Part shown: one piece after another, positions 49,468 to 58,389 of the stretch
Layout: each line of letters opens with the position of its first letter
How positions within the stretch are numbered: the stretch's first letter is position 1
Assembly: GCF_019890675.1 (NCBI RefSeq)
Contig: NZ_JAIOAA010000004.1
Span: forward strand, 248,001 to 312,000
DNA from: Micromonospora sp. PLK6-60
GTDB lineage: Bacteria; Actinomycetota; Actinomycetes; Mycobacteriales; Micromonosporaceae
DNA length: 64,000 nt
Direction of reading: 5' to 3'
Notes under the pieces: generated by a model
Database searches by the model: none
Seen by the model: the letters and a program-made list of their open reading frames with translations, nothing else
What the model was told of the DNA's origin: nothing
Position numbers and translations under genes: made by a program

Positions 49468-50978
49468 GATCGCACCAGGCGATCATGCTGGGCCCGGGCC
49501 AACTCCACCAGTTTGCGCCGGACGTACGCGACCTCCGCCTCACCGAACTGCAGGTTGACCGAGAAGTTGAACTCGTCGCGTTCTCGCATTGCCTCGTCCA
49601 ATCCGTCGTTGGTCAGGTCGACCGCGGCGTAGTCCAGCAGTCGCGCCGGGTCGTACCGACCGGTGGCGAGCAGCCGGTTCCACTCCGGGGTGCCCGGGTA
49701 CGGGCGGAACTCGAAGACACTGGCCCGGAACCGGCCCGGCGCGTCATCGGTGAGCTCCCACAGCTCGTGAACGTGCCGGACGGTGGCGTCCAACTCGGCG
49801 CGGGTCTCGGTCGGCAGGCCGAGGATGAAGTAGCCCTTGACCCCGATGCCGACTTCGGTGAGCCGGCGAACCACCTGCCGGGTCAGGTCCGGGTGAATCC
49901 GCTTGCCGATGTGGGTCAGCACCCGTTCGCTGCCGGACTCGATGCCCAGCGCCACCTCCCGGCAGCCGTTAATCGCCAATGTCTCGAGCAGCGCGTCGTC
50001 GGCGCGGGCCAAAACGTTGATCCGGCCGGTCGCGTCCCAGACGTACCGGCTGCCCACGTCGGCCTCGGTGAAGGCCGCCATGCAGCGGCGAATGAACCGC
50101 TCGTAGCCGAGGAAGAGGTCGTCGACGAACCGGAACGCGGTCACTCCGAGGTGGGCGTGCAACTGGTCCATCTCGGCGACGATGTTCAGCGGGTCCCGGG
50201 TCCGGATGGTCACATCGGGATTCGCGCTGACCGCCGCGCCACAGAAGGAACAGTCGTACGGGCAGCCCCGAGCGCCTACCATCGCCGCCTCCAACGGACC
50301 GTCGGCCGGCTGGTACGGGTCGGCAGCGAAGAATCGGCGGTCGACGAAGGGCAGCGCGTTGATGTCCGGTGCCAGGTGGCCCATCGAGCCGGGCACGCCG
50401 CCCGTCACCGGTGTCTTGAGAATCGGGTCGCGCCACATGACGCCGGGCAACCGCGACCGGTGACCGCGATCGCGTAGCAGCTCCACGACTCGGCTCTCCG
50501 CCTCGCCGACGACGAGCGCTTCCAACCGCCGGAACCGCTCATCCTCGATGACCACCTGCGGCATGGCCTTTGCCTGGTGACCACCCACCATCACCTGGAT
50601 GGCCGGGTCGATCCCGGCGGCGATGCGGGCGCTCAACTCGTAGGTCGGCGCCAGGAGGTTGAAGCCCACCCAGCGTGGTGCCGATTCGTCGATGACGCTG
50701 ATGATCTGATCGATGCCCAGACCCGACGCCTCACCGTCAAGGACTCCGATGTTGAATCCGTGAGCCGACGCGGTCGTGGCGATGTAGCCCATTCCCAGGA
50801 CCGGCAGGGTGAAGTCGTTGACCCGAGGGCGCAGCGCGTAGTCCCGTAGCGGCGCGTTCACCAGAAGCAGATCGAGCGGGGCCCCCGGCCGGCTGCCGAG
50901 GATGGGTCGCTCAGACCGCTCCGACCTGCTGGCATCCGAAGGCGAGGGTGAGGAGGGTGTACGTACCGAGCTGCTCAC
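49464..50978 (-). CDS. B12-binding-type radical SAM enzyme
   Basis: This 504-aa protein has an N-terminal cobalamin-binding-like Rossmann region (about 34-170, VNAPLRDYALRP to GEAES) without the classical DxHxxG, and a radical SAM barrel with CxxxCxxC at Cys239, Cys243 and Cys246 (GCPYDCSFCG). It also shows the glycine-rich VALGIESGSERVL. It binds 4Fe-4S and SAM to start radical chemistry, often methylation. The first ~35 residues are low complexity and overlap the upstream glycosylase gene by 68 nt, so the true start may be downstream. It is coupled to the kinase gene. Confidence 0.85.
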   Translation of the reverse strand: MSSSVRTPSSPSPSDASRSERSERPILGSRPGAPLDLLLVNAPLRDYALRPRVNDFTLPVLGMGYIATTASAHGFNIGVLDGEASGLGIDQIISVIDESAPRWVGFNLLAPTYELSARIAAGIDPAIQVMVGGHQAKAMPQVVIEDERFRRLEALVVGEAESRVVELLRDRGHRSRLPGVMWRDPILKTPVTGGVPGSMGHLAPDINALPFVDRRFFAADPYQPADGPLEAAMVGARGCPYDCSFCGAAVSANPDVTIRTRDPLNIVAEMDQLHAHLGVTAFRFVDDLFLGYERFIRRCMAAFTEADVGSRYVWDATGRINVLARADDALLETLAINGCREVALGIESGSERVLTHIGKRIHPDLTRQVVRRLTEVGIGVKGYFILGLPTETRAELDATVRHVHELWELTDDAPGRFRASVFEFRPYPGTPEWNRLLATGRYDPARLLDYAAVDLTNDGLDEAMRERDEFNFSVNLQFGEAEVAYVRRKLVELARAQHDRLVRS

Positions 50979-51714
50979 CGGTCACCCGCCGCCAGCTCGC
51001 GGCAAATGCTGGCTCGTCAGCTGGCCAGGCTGCCCCGGGGTCGGCGTGCCGGGCCCAGGTACGCACGGCCAGGTCACCGTAGGGGTAGAGAGCCCAGTCA
51101 TGGCTCCAGTCGGCGACGGCAGCGCCGGCACTCCACGGCCCGATGCCGCTGACAGTCTGAAGCTCCTTGACCAGGACCGGAGGGGACAGGCGAGCCCAGT
51201 GGGCACCGTGCGCCAGGAACGCCTCGGCAGCCCGACGCAATGGTCGACGCTTGAACGCCATGCCACTGTCCGTGAAATCACCATCGCTTAGAGTTAACAC
51301 ACGTTCCGGGGATGGGAAAGAGTGAATGTCCGTCTCATCGGATCGCGCGACGGCAGCCCCGAAGCGGTCGCAGAACTCGCGATACAGCTTCCGCGCCTGG
51401 CCGGCCCGGATGACCTGCCGGACGATGGCGGTGCCTAGCGCGTCCCAGAGGCTGGGGTTACGTAGCCGGACCACGTCGCCGAGCTGCGCCAGGGTGGCGT
51501 CGAGGGCTGCCGTCCGCGGCCGGGATGGCGGTCGAAGTCGGAAAACCTCCGTCACCGGAACCGAGCCGCCTCCCGAAATGGTCGTCCAGATAAGCCGCGC
51601 CCCGTCCGCCTCGACCAACCAGGACGGCCCGGTGTCGGCCATCAAGAGACGTAGATGGCGGCCGTGGACGGATCGCCATCCTGGGTGATCGGTCATGAGG
51701 AAGTCGAAGCTCAT
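50911..51714 (-). CDS. AlkA-like HhH-GPD DNA glycosylase
   Basis: This 267-aa protein has the helix-hairpin-helix (LQTVSGIGPWSAGAAVADW, about 186-204) and the conserved catalytic Asp214 of HhH-GPD glycosylases (YPYGDLAV). It resembles the DNA-3-methyladenine glycosylase II group, which removes damaged or modified bases from DNA. I chose the ATG at 51714; upstream residues do not look family-like. It precedes the radical SAM and kinase genes on the same strand and overlaps the former, so it may share a base-modification or removal pathway. Confidence 0.8.
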   Translation of the reverse strand: MSFDFLMTDHPGWRSVHGRHLRLLMADTGPSWLVEADGARLIWTTISGGGSVPVTEVFRLRPPSRPRTAALDATLAQLGDVVRLRNPSLWDALGTAIVRQVIRAGQARKLYREFCDRFGAAVARSDETDIHSFPSPERVLTLSDGDFTDSGMAFKRRPLRRAAEAFLAHGAHWARLSPPVLVKELQTVSGIGPWSAGAAVADWSHDWALYPYGDLAVRTWARHADPGAAWPADEPAFAASWRRVTGEQLGTYTLLTLAFGCQQVGAV

Positions 51715-51804
51715 GCCGCCTCCTGTGGACCAACAATCCGGCGATTGTGTCAGCTCGATCAAGCGATTGCGGTAGCGGCTCGCCGACTGTCCGGCTGCGA
51801 CAGC

Positions 51805-54800
51805 TCAGGCAGCGATGGCGCGGGCGGCGGCGTACATGTCAGCGGGCAGCGGATGGTGCAACCGCCACAGGATCCGCATCGGCCGGTCCCCGGTGTGCTC
51901 CTGATATGTCATCGGCCCGGCATACAGGTACGGCGGCGCACCCAGGTCACGATCGGCGACCCGGGTCTCCCGCACGAACAGGTGCACTGTCGATCCGCGC
52001 TCGGCGTGCTGCGTGTATCGCTGGCCGGTCGCCGACTTCGAAGACGTGGTGCTCTGCGACTCCCACTGGAACAAGCTGTCGGTGATGGCCCGGTCGGCGT
52101 ACATCGTCGTGGGGGAGTAGTGCTGCTCGGACTTGACCAGGGTGACGAAGAAGAGGTCGGCATTCTCATCTTCCAGCCACTTCACGCCCTCGCGCAGCGA
52201 TCCCGGGTTCGGCATACCGAAGGCCGCGCACGCCTCGTTGCGGCTGTAGCGGGCGTGCACCCGCAGCGGCACCCGATCCGACGCGGGCTCCTCGGTGACC
52301 CGGTGGATGCGATCCCGCAGCACCTCGGCGACCTGCCGCAGCTCGGCGCAACGCGCCGGCTCCGCCCAGAGCCGCTTTAGCCGGGCGTCGCGCTCGGTCA
52401 GCGGCACCGACGGCCCCCAGAGGCTGAAGTGCAACATGTCGAGCAGCCGCCCGCCGCCGACCGATTCGCCGTTCGCGATCCGGGCCAACAGGTCCAGCCG
52501 GTCGACGTCGTCGAGGTGCAGCATCCGTCCGATGGCGCGTCCCAGCTCGCGGTCGGCCGGACCGCCGGTGGAGCTGTCGATGCCGGCCAACCGACGCAGC
52601 CCGGCCCATCCGCCGAGGCTCGCCGACCGATAGACGTCCTCGATCTCCAGCCCGCTCTCGCGTAGGAACTCGGGCAGGCTCACGTCACCGAGCTGTCGCA
52701 ACTCCGCCACCAGGCCGTTCTTTAAGGTCGGCAGAGCGGACTTCAGGTTGGCAAGAACGATGTCCTTCGCTACCCGGTCAAGTTCGATGTGGCAGCCGCT
52801 GGGCAGCGACGGAAAGTCATGTCGCACGGCCGCCTCGACTGTCCGCCGGCTCACCCCGGCCAGCGCCCGCCAGCGCAGGTCGAAGCGGAAGTTCGCGTGC
52901 TGCCCGCCAATGAAGTCGAGTACGGTCAGACAGGGCTTGTCGTCGTCCAGGCGCAGACCACGACCGAGCTGCTGAAGGAAGATCGTGGCGCTCTCGGTGG
53001 GCCGCAACATGAGGATCGTGTCGACCATCGGCAGGTCGACGCCCTCGTTGAACAGGTCGACGGTGAAGAGCACCCGCAACTCGCGCTTGCGGAACCGGTC
53101 GATCAGCGCGTGCCGCTCGGCGCGGTCAAGCGTCGACGTCACCGCCTCGGACGGCACACCGTGCCGGGTGAACCAGTCGGCCATGAACTCGGCGTGCCCG
53201 ATGCTGACGCAGAAGCCGAGCGCCCGCATCCGCCCCACGTCCGCGATGCGCCTGACGGCTTGCAGGACGAGCCGGGCCCGGGCGTGATTGCCGGTGTAGA
53301 CACCATCCAGGTCGGCCTTGTCGTAGCCCTGCCCACGCTTCCAACGCACCCGCGTCAGATCCACCTCGTCGTGGAGTCCGAAGTATTGGAAGGGTGCGAG
53401 CAACTGCCGTTCCAGCGCTTCCCACAGGTGCAGCTCCACCGACGCGCGCCCGTCAAACCACCGGCGCACGTCCCCGCCGTCACTCCGGTCGGGAGTCGCG
53501 GTCAACCCGAGGAGTACGCGTGGCCGCAGCCGTTCCAGCAGCCGCGTGTACGTGGGGGCCTCGGCGTGGTGAAACTCATCGACGATCACCATGTCGAATG
53601 CCTCGGGGTCGATCTCCTGCCGGTGGAGCGACTGGATCGACGCGAACACGTGCTTCCATCTCTGCGGCCGATCACCACTGACCAAGGTTTCGCCGAAGGT
53701 GCCATCACCCATCACCTGGCGGAACACGGAACGGCTCTGCCGCAGGATTTGCTCCTGATGGGCCACGAAGAGCAACGAGTCGACGCGGTCATCCTTTCGG
53801 AGCCGCCGGTAGTCCAGCGCCGCCACGACCGTCTTGCCGGTGCCGGTCGCCATTACCACCAGGTTGCGCCAGCGGCCGTGGATCAGTCGCTCGGCGTCGA
53901 GGTCATTCAAGACTTCCTGTTGGTACGGGAACGGCCGGACGTCCAGGTTCGCGATCTCGGTAGGTGCCTCGTCGGCGCGCTCCCCGCGCAGCGCTAAGCG
54001 CAGCCGCTCGGCGTCCTTCGCCGGGTCGTACGGTTCGAACGCCGAATCGTTCCAGTAGTCGGCGAAGGTCGCCTCGAACGTGTCTATGACGTGCGGCTGC
54101 TCCACGTTCGAGATGCGCACGTTCCACTCGACGCCGTCGACCAGCGCGGCCTTGGACAGGTTGGACGAGCCAACGTACGCGGTGGTGATGCCGTTGTTGC
54201 GCCGGAAGAGCCATGCCTTGGCATGCAGGCGGGTGGTCCTGGTTTCGTAGGAGACCTTGACGTCCGCGCCGAGCTCAGCGAGTCGGTCGAGGGCGCGCTG
54301 GTCGGTAGCGCCCAGGTACGTGGTCGTGATGACGCGAACCCGACCGCCTCGGGCGATGAGATCTTTGATGGCGGGCTGGATGATGCGCAGGCCGTGCCAT
54401 TTGATGAAGGCACACAGCAGGTCGACCGCGTCCGCCGAAGCCATCTCGTGGCCGACCTCATGCCCGATCCGCGGCTGATGGCGGCCGTTGACCAGCAAGG
54501 CGCCGGTGGAGAGCGGCGTAGAGGGGCGGATCGGGAACACCGGCGCGGCCGGCGGTGTGGGACGCGCGGCGATGGCGTGCAGCAGACGTTGGGCGTCGGC
54601 TACCTGGTCCTCGGCGGTGACAGCACGAGGCTCAGCCTGAGCAATGTGCGCGGCGATCCGGTTTGCTAGGTCGATCTGCCGAACCAACTTGTTCTCGCCG
54701 CCACCGACGGCGAGAAGCGCTCGTCGCGCGAGCGCCGCGATGTGTCGGGCCAATAGGTCGTGCGCGTCAGCGGGATCAAGCTTCCCGTCCTGGACAAGGT

Positions 54801-54879
54801 GGCGGTCGACGTGCTGGAGCTGTTTTGCCAGCTCCTCCGTGATCAAGTGTTCGTAGATGCCCTGCTCAAGATCCCCCAC
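51805..54879 (-). CDS. PLD nuclease-DEAH helicase-DUF3427 fusion protein
   Basis: This 1,024-aa protein has a phospholipase D-type nuclease domain (HxK as LHAKAWLF at 218-225, and GSSNLSK at 237-243), a superfamily 2 helicase core (Walker A MATGTGKTV at 343-351, DEFHH at 434-438, TATPDR near 460 and QQLGRGLRL later) and a C-terminal DUF3427-type region (about 720-1020). The half-PLD site would need a dimer to cut DNA. Such PLD-helicase fusions are frequent in restriction and phage-defence neighbourhoods, but also occur alone. No methylase gene adjoins it. Confidence 0.85.
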   Translation of the reverse strand: MGDLEQGIYEHLITEELAKQLQHVDRHLVQDGKLDPADAHDLLARHIAALARRALLAVGGGENKLVRQIDLANRIAAHIAQAEPRAVTAEDQVADAQRLLHAIAARPTPPAAPVFPIRPSTPLSTGALLVNGRHQPRIGHEVGHEMASADAVDLLCAFIKWHGLRIIQPAIKDLIARGGRVRVITTTYLGATDQRALDRLAELGADVKVSYETRTTRLHAKAWLFRRNNGITTAYVGSSNLSKAALVDGVEWNVRISNVEQPHVIDTFEATFADYWNDSAFEPYDPAKDAERLRLALRGERADEAPTEIANLDVRPFPYQQEVLNDLDAERLIHGRWRNLVVMATGTGKTVVAALDYRRLRKDDRVDSLLFVAHQEQILRQSRSVFRQVMGDGTFGETLVSGDRPQRWKHVFASIQSLHRQEIDPEAFDMVIVDEFHHAEAPTYTRLLERLRPRVLLGLTATPDRSDGGDVRRWFDGRASVELHLWEALERQLLAPFQYFGLHDEVDLTRVRWKRGQGYDKADLDGVYTGNHARARLVLQAVRRIADVGRMRALGFCVSIGHAEFMADWFTRHGVPSEAVTSTLDRAERHALIDRFRKRELRVLFTVDLFNEGVDLPMVDTILMLRPTESATIFLQQLGRGLRLDDDKPCLTVLDFIGGQHANFRFDLRWRALAGVSRRTVEAAVRHDFPSLPSGCHIELDRVAKDIVLANLKSALPTLKNGLVAELRQLGDVSLPEFLRESGLEIEDVYRSASLGGWAGLRRLAGIDSSTGGPADRELGRAIGRMLHLDDVDRLDLLARIANGESVGGGRLLDMLHFSLWGPSVPLTERDARLKRLWAEPARCAELRQVAEVLRDRIHRVTEEPASDRVPLRVHARYSRNEACAAFGMPNPGSLREGVKWLEDENADLFFVTLVKSEQHYSPTTMYADRAITDSLFQWESQSTTSSKSATGQRYTQHAERGSTVHLFVRETRVADRDLGAPPYLYAGPMTYQEHTGDRPMRILWRLHHPLPADMYAAARAIAA

Positions 54880-55013
54880 GAAGGCAAGCTAGCCGCAACG
54901 AAGGCCCTGTGGAAGACGGCACAATCTCGGAATCGGTAGGTGTCGGGCGCTTCGGCCGTGGGATGTCAGATCTTCGACATCGAAAATGAGGCGGTGGATG
55001 CACCCCGGCGATG

Positions 55014-55565
55014 CTATCCGCCGCTTGGCATGGTGGGCCTCGTGCGGACCTCGAACAAGGGTGCGCCTTCCCACGACGGCCTAAGCCGGGCGATGAACTG
55101 CCATCCCCAGGAGTCGTACGCGCGGCGAGCAGCAGAGTTGTCCGGCCGTACAAGCAGTGTGGCGCGTTCTTCTCGTCTTGTGGTCAGGAGCCGGTCATGC
55201 AGGGCCTTCGCGACGCCCCGGCGCTGCCAGGAGCGCCGGACTACCAATTCGCAGATCCCGAACGTCCGGTGCCCGTTCTCGTTCGTGAAGCCGTCAGGAA
55301 CCTGGCCCTGGATTCCGTCCCACCAATGCGTGTCGACAGCCAGCGGAAATCCGTATATATACCCGATCAGTTCGTCACCGATCGACGCCGTCACCATCTC
55401 CCAGCCGTCCCGTGGCATGTGCATGGCGAGCTGGCGCTCGTACCGCTCGGCGGTGTAGAGCGGCCCGTCGTCGGCATGCGCGTCGAGATAAACATCCACA
55501 AGCTGTGCGACCATGCTCTCGGCCTGCGAGGCTGTGTGATGGCGCAGCCGGAGGTTCTCCACCAT
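55014..55565 (-). CDS. GNAT-family N-acetyltransferase
   Basis: This 183-aa protein has GNAT motif A (ICELVVRRSWQRRGVAKALHDRLL, the Q/RxxGxA acetyl-CoA loop) and motif B (NSAARRAYDSWGW). It transfers an acetyl group from acetyl-CoA to an unknown amine. Its ATG overlaps by 1 nt the stop of an XRE/TPR regulator gene, so it is translationally coupled to it. Confidence 0.9.
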   Translation of the reverse strand: MVENLRLRHHTASQAESMVAQLVDVYLDAHADDGPLYTAERYERQLAMHMPRDGWEMVTASIGDELIGYIYGFPLAVDTHWWDGIQGQVPDGFTNENGHRTFGICELVVRRSWQRRGVAKALHDRLLTTRREERATLLVRPDNSAARRAYDSWGWQFIARLRPSWEGAPLFEVRTRPTMPSGG

Positions 55566-57004
55566 CAGGCCAGCGCCCCGTCGTACGCGTCGACGAAATC
55601 ACGTGCCTCGGGCACCGAGCGGTGCGTCGCGAGACTGGATCGGACCTCGGAGAGCACCCGAAGCGTTCGCCCCGATCGAACCTGGGCAAGCTCTGGTAGT
55701 ACATGCAACCCGGCTTCAACTCCACCAGCCAGGTCACCCTCCCGAATAGAAGCTCGGGCGAGCTGCACGGTGTAGTGAACCCGATTACGCCGGTGGGCGT
55801 CGGACTGGACGGTGATGGCTGAGCGGAAGCAGGCGGCAGCACGGTCAGGCCGATCGAGTTCGAGGTATGAAAGCCCCTGGATGCCGGTAACCTCCTGCGC
55901 GGTCACGAATGAGATGAACGGTAGATCATCCTCGTGGCTGCCACCCTCGAACGCCCGGCGTGCTCTGGTCATTTCTTGTTCGAAGCCGAAGGTGTCCTTG
56001 AGTACGGCGTGCGCGTGGGCCGAGCGGAGGTGAAGGAGCGCAGTCAGTCGAGGAGTGGACCAGCCGGCAGCCGTGCGCAACGCAGCCTGCGCGCAATGCA
56101 TCGCCTCGGTCGGCTGGTCCTCACGGAGTAGCAGAGACATGCAGGCGAGGGCGCGTACCTCGACCCGCGAGTCATCTGCGATCCGAGCCCGGGTGATGGC
56201 CTCATTCAAATAGGGCCTGGCCTCGGCGCGCCGGTCCGCGTCGATGGCGAGCCAGGCTGCCTGGATAGCCAGTTCCGCCAGGGTGCTCTGCAATGCCTCG
56301 CCCACCGACCGGCTGTACGGAGATTGCGCCGCCCAGGTGGAGAGGCGCTGGTGCACCTGCATGGCGATGTCGCAGAGGGCGTCCGCACCCACGGCCGCAT
56401 CCGCCGAACGGAACTGGTCGACGAGTGAGGCCGCATACCGGACCTGATCCATGCCGAGAGCCGACGGCGGCTGTCCGCTTGTGGTCAGGAGGTCCATGAC
56501 GCCGCTGGCCTCGATGCCGGCTAACGCGGCCAGGGCATGGAACTGCCGGCGATTCGTACTACCACCTTCTTCGATGCGCATGCCTGACACCACTGTAGGC
56601 GCCGGCTCGCCTGGCAGGGCGAACCAGAGGCGTACCGGTGGCATGCCGAGCAGTTTTGCCCAGTGCGTCAGCCGGTCGAGGTGCACCAGTGGCGGCCCGT
56701 TCTCCACCCGGCTCAACTGGGCCTGCGTGATCCCCAGCCACCCCGCCACCACGCCCTGCGGCAACGGCCCCCGCCCGTGGTAAGGGTGGTGCCGGTACGC
56801 CCGAATGACCCGCCCGAGGTGCCTCTCCGCGAGCGCCACCCGTACCGGCTCGTGGTCCCAGAAGGACGCCGGCACCGATGGCGGGGTGCTGAGCCGGTCC
56901 CGCTCCGCGGCCTGGCAGGGCGCGCACCGTCCGGTGTCGTTGTCCCGGGCCAGGCGTCCGCCGCAGCGGGGGCAGTTCGCTGATGTCACCGGCAACCTCG
57001 CCAA
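55565..57004 (-). CDS. Zinc-ribbon/XRE helix-turn-helix regulator with TPR-like repeats
   Basis: This 479-aa protein has an N-terminal zinc ribbon (Cys11, Cys14, Cys27 and Cys30), an XRE helix-turn-helix (LPQGVVAGWLGITQAQLSRVENG, about 82-104) and a long helical C-terminus (150-479) with TPR-like repeats. Regulators of this layout in actinomycetes often control a downstream coupled gene and respond through the helical domain. It is coupled to a GNAT gene and divergent from a chain of small ORFs. Confidence 0.8.
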   Translation of the reverse strand: MARLPVTSANCPRCGGRLARDNDTGRCAPCQAAERDRLSTPPSVPASFWDHEPVRVALAERHLGRVIRAYRHHPYHGRGPLPQGVVAGWLGITQAQLSRVENGPPLVHLDRLTHWAKLLGMPPVRLWFALPGEPAPTVVSGMRIEEGGSTNRRQFHALAALAGIEASGVMDLLTTSGQPPSALGMDQVRYAASLVDQFRSADAAVGADALCDIAMQVHQRLSTWAAQSPYSRSVGEALQSTLAELAIQAAWLAIDADRRAEARPYLNEAITRARIADDSRVEVRALACMSLLLREDQPTEAMHCAQAALRTAAGWSTPRLTALLHLRSAHAHAVLKDTFGFEQEMTRARRAFEGGSHEDDLPFISFVTAQEVTGIQGLSYLELDRPDRAAACFRSAITVQSDAHRRNRVHYTVQLARASIREGDLAGGVEAGLHVLPELAQVRSGRTLRVLSEVRSSLATHRSVPEARDFVDAYDGALA

Positions 57005-57409
57005 TCGCGGGAAGCTGTGTCCGAACAGAGCCTATCCATTCAAGCCGCTATCTGGACGGACGGTATGCGTGCCGCGCATATCGACGATCCTCGCCGTTTC
57101 ATGCCCGGTGGAATGTTCGGCGCGCAGCCTGGCGGCGCGGGCCGTTCCTCGACGCCGCCCGCCGCTGGCATGACCACCGATGAGTCCCCAACCGCCGTCG
57201 ACCCTATCGTCACCGAACGTATACGGAACGTGCATGGCCGTCACGATCATCGCGGCATAAATGCGCCCCTGATCAGCCCCGACAGTGATCCGCATGGCCC
57301 GGGGCGGGTGCCGGGCTCCGGTGGTGTCGCGTCCCCCGATCGCGGCTACCCGCCGTCCCCGCCCGCCCCGGCGCCACTCCATCGATCACCACTCCGGAGG
57401 CGCCCACCG
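57005..57409. other. Divergent intergenic region
   Basis: This 405-bp region separates the XRE regulator (leftward) from the small-ORF chain (rightward). A frame is open from 57017 into the first small ORF, but its codon usage and composition look non-coding. I see no clear -35/-10 pair. It is less G+C-rich than its surroundings in the left half. Confidence 0.5.
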
Positions 57410-57655
57410 GTGTCCGCCGTACTCGCCGACTTTCCCGTGCTCACCCCGGTCACCGACGAGGACCTGACCCTCGCCGCGCTGGCGGTCCGCGTCCACACGC
57501 CCGAGAGCTGGCCGCACGGCCTGCTCTGCCGCAGTGAGCGCGTCCCGTACCCGTGTCGGCTGGCTCGCTGGGGCAGGGCGACCCTCGACGCGGCCGGGTT
57601 GCCCGACGGCGAGGTCGAGGCGCTGGCCGGCGGTGCGGGAGTGATGGGGTCATGA
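57410..57655 (+). CDS. Small Cys-containing protein, first gene of a coupled chain
   Basis: This 81-aa protein begins with a GTG 10 nt after GGAGG. It has two Cys (LLCRSERVPYPCRLARWG) that could pair or bind metal, and an acidic N-terminal helix. No family is recognised. Its TGA overlaps by 4 nt the ATG of a DivIVA-domain gene. Confidence 0.6.
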   Translation: MSAVLADFPVLTPVTDEDLTLAALAVRVHTPESWPHGLLCRSERVPYPCRLARWGRATLDAAGLPDGEVEALAGGAGVMGS

Positions 57656-57918
57656 TCTACGTGACCGGGGAGCGCCTTCAGGCGTACCAGATTCGGGCGG
57701 CCGTCTTCGACACGCGCTGGCGTGGTCTCGACCCCGCCCAGGTCCATGCCTATCTCACCCGGGCGGCCGACGAGCTGGACCGCCTGCACCGCGACCTGAC
57801 TACCGCGAACACCGAGGCGGAGCGGATCCGTCAGGCGCTGCGCCAGTGGCAGTCCCACCACGCCGGCTGCCGTCAGCCGGACCCCGACGGGACGCCGAAC
57901 AGCCGGTGGCAGCGGTGA
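57652..57918 (+). CDS. Small DivIVA-domain protein
   Basis: This 88-aa protein carries a DivIVA-type N-terminal box (AVFDTRWRGLDPAQVHAYLTRAADEL) and a coiled coil. DivIVA-like proteins bind curved membrane and organise poles and septa. This one is short and may be an adaptor. It overlaps neighbours on both sides (ATGA, GTGA). Confidence 0.75.
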   Translation: MIYVTGERLQAYQIRAAVFDTRWRGLDPAQVHAYLTRAADELDRLHRDLTTANTEAERIRQALRQWQSHHAGCRQPDPDGTPNSRWQR

Positions 57919-58163
57919 CCGCGCCGCGCTGGGTCGTCCACCTACCCACCACGCTGACCAGTCGGGAGGCCGCCGCCGGCCTGGCCGCCGTGCTCCGGCA
58001 GTCCCTCGCCCACGTGGAGGCCATCGACTTCGCCGAGACCACGCTCAGCGAGGAGGACGCGCAGCACCTGCGGCACCGGGTGTGGTGCGATACCCGGCTC
58101 GACGGCGGCCGGCGCTGCGGCCTCGGCCACCGGCATCCCGGCCGGTGCGGGACCACACCATGA
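57915..58163 (+). CDS. Small protein with a C-terminal Cys/His motif
   Basis: This 82-aa protein has a helical middle (REAAAGLAAVLRQSLAHVEAIDFAETTLSEEDAQHL) and a C-terminal Cys/His-rich region (CDTRLDGGRRCGLGHRHPGRC) that could bind a metal ion. Its GTG overlaps the DivIVA stop by 4 nt. Family not recognised. Confidence 0.6.
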   Translation: MTAPRWVVHLPTTLTSREAAAGLAAVLRQSLAHVEAIDFAETTLSEEDAQHLRHRVWCDTRLDGGRRCGLGHRHPGRCGTTP

Positions 58164-58237
58164 ATGACGACTTGGCGAGAACGGATCCCGCTGCGGCGCT
58201 CGCTCGGCATCTGGTGAGTTGGGAGAGAGCAGCATGA
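58160..58237 (+). CDS. 25-residue ORF in the coupled chain
   Basis: A 25-codon frame starts in an ATGA overlap with the stop of the preceding gene and ends in an ATGA overlap with the next frame. The exact coupling on both sides is the reason to list it; composition gives no other support. It may serve to keep ribosomes moving through the operon. Confidence 0.4.
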   Translation: MNDDLARTDPAAALARHLVSWERAA

Positions 58238-58389
58238 TCCTGCGGGGAAGCCGGACATCCCGGATGCGTGACCTGCGACAAGCGGCAGCGGGGCAACGGC
58301 TGCGCCTGCCGGACTACGAGGCCGATTTCTGCTCGACGGTTGATTCCGTGGACGGATCGGCTTCGGTGCGGGGCAGCTGCCGTGAGTGA
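58234..58389 (+). CDS. 51-residue ORF in the coupled chain
   Basis: A 51-codon basic-to-mixed frame starts at the ATGA after the 25-residue ORF and ends 8 nt inside the flavohemoprotein-like gene. It has two Cys. Function unknown; supported mainly by its position. Confidence 0.4.
   Translation: MILRGSRTSRMRDLRQAAAGQRLRLPDYEADFCSTVDSVDGSASVRGSCRE

Noticed and set aside
57017..57409. Extended N-terminus for the first small ORF of the coupled chain
   Set aside because: The GTG at 57410 has GGAGG close upstream; the extra 131 codons look non-coding and include Pro/Arg/Ser-rich text.
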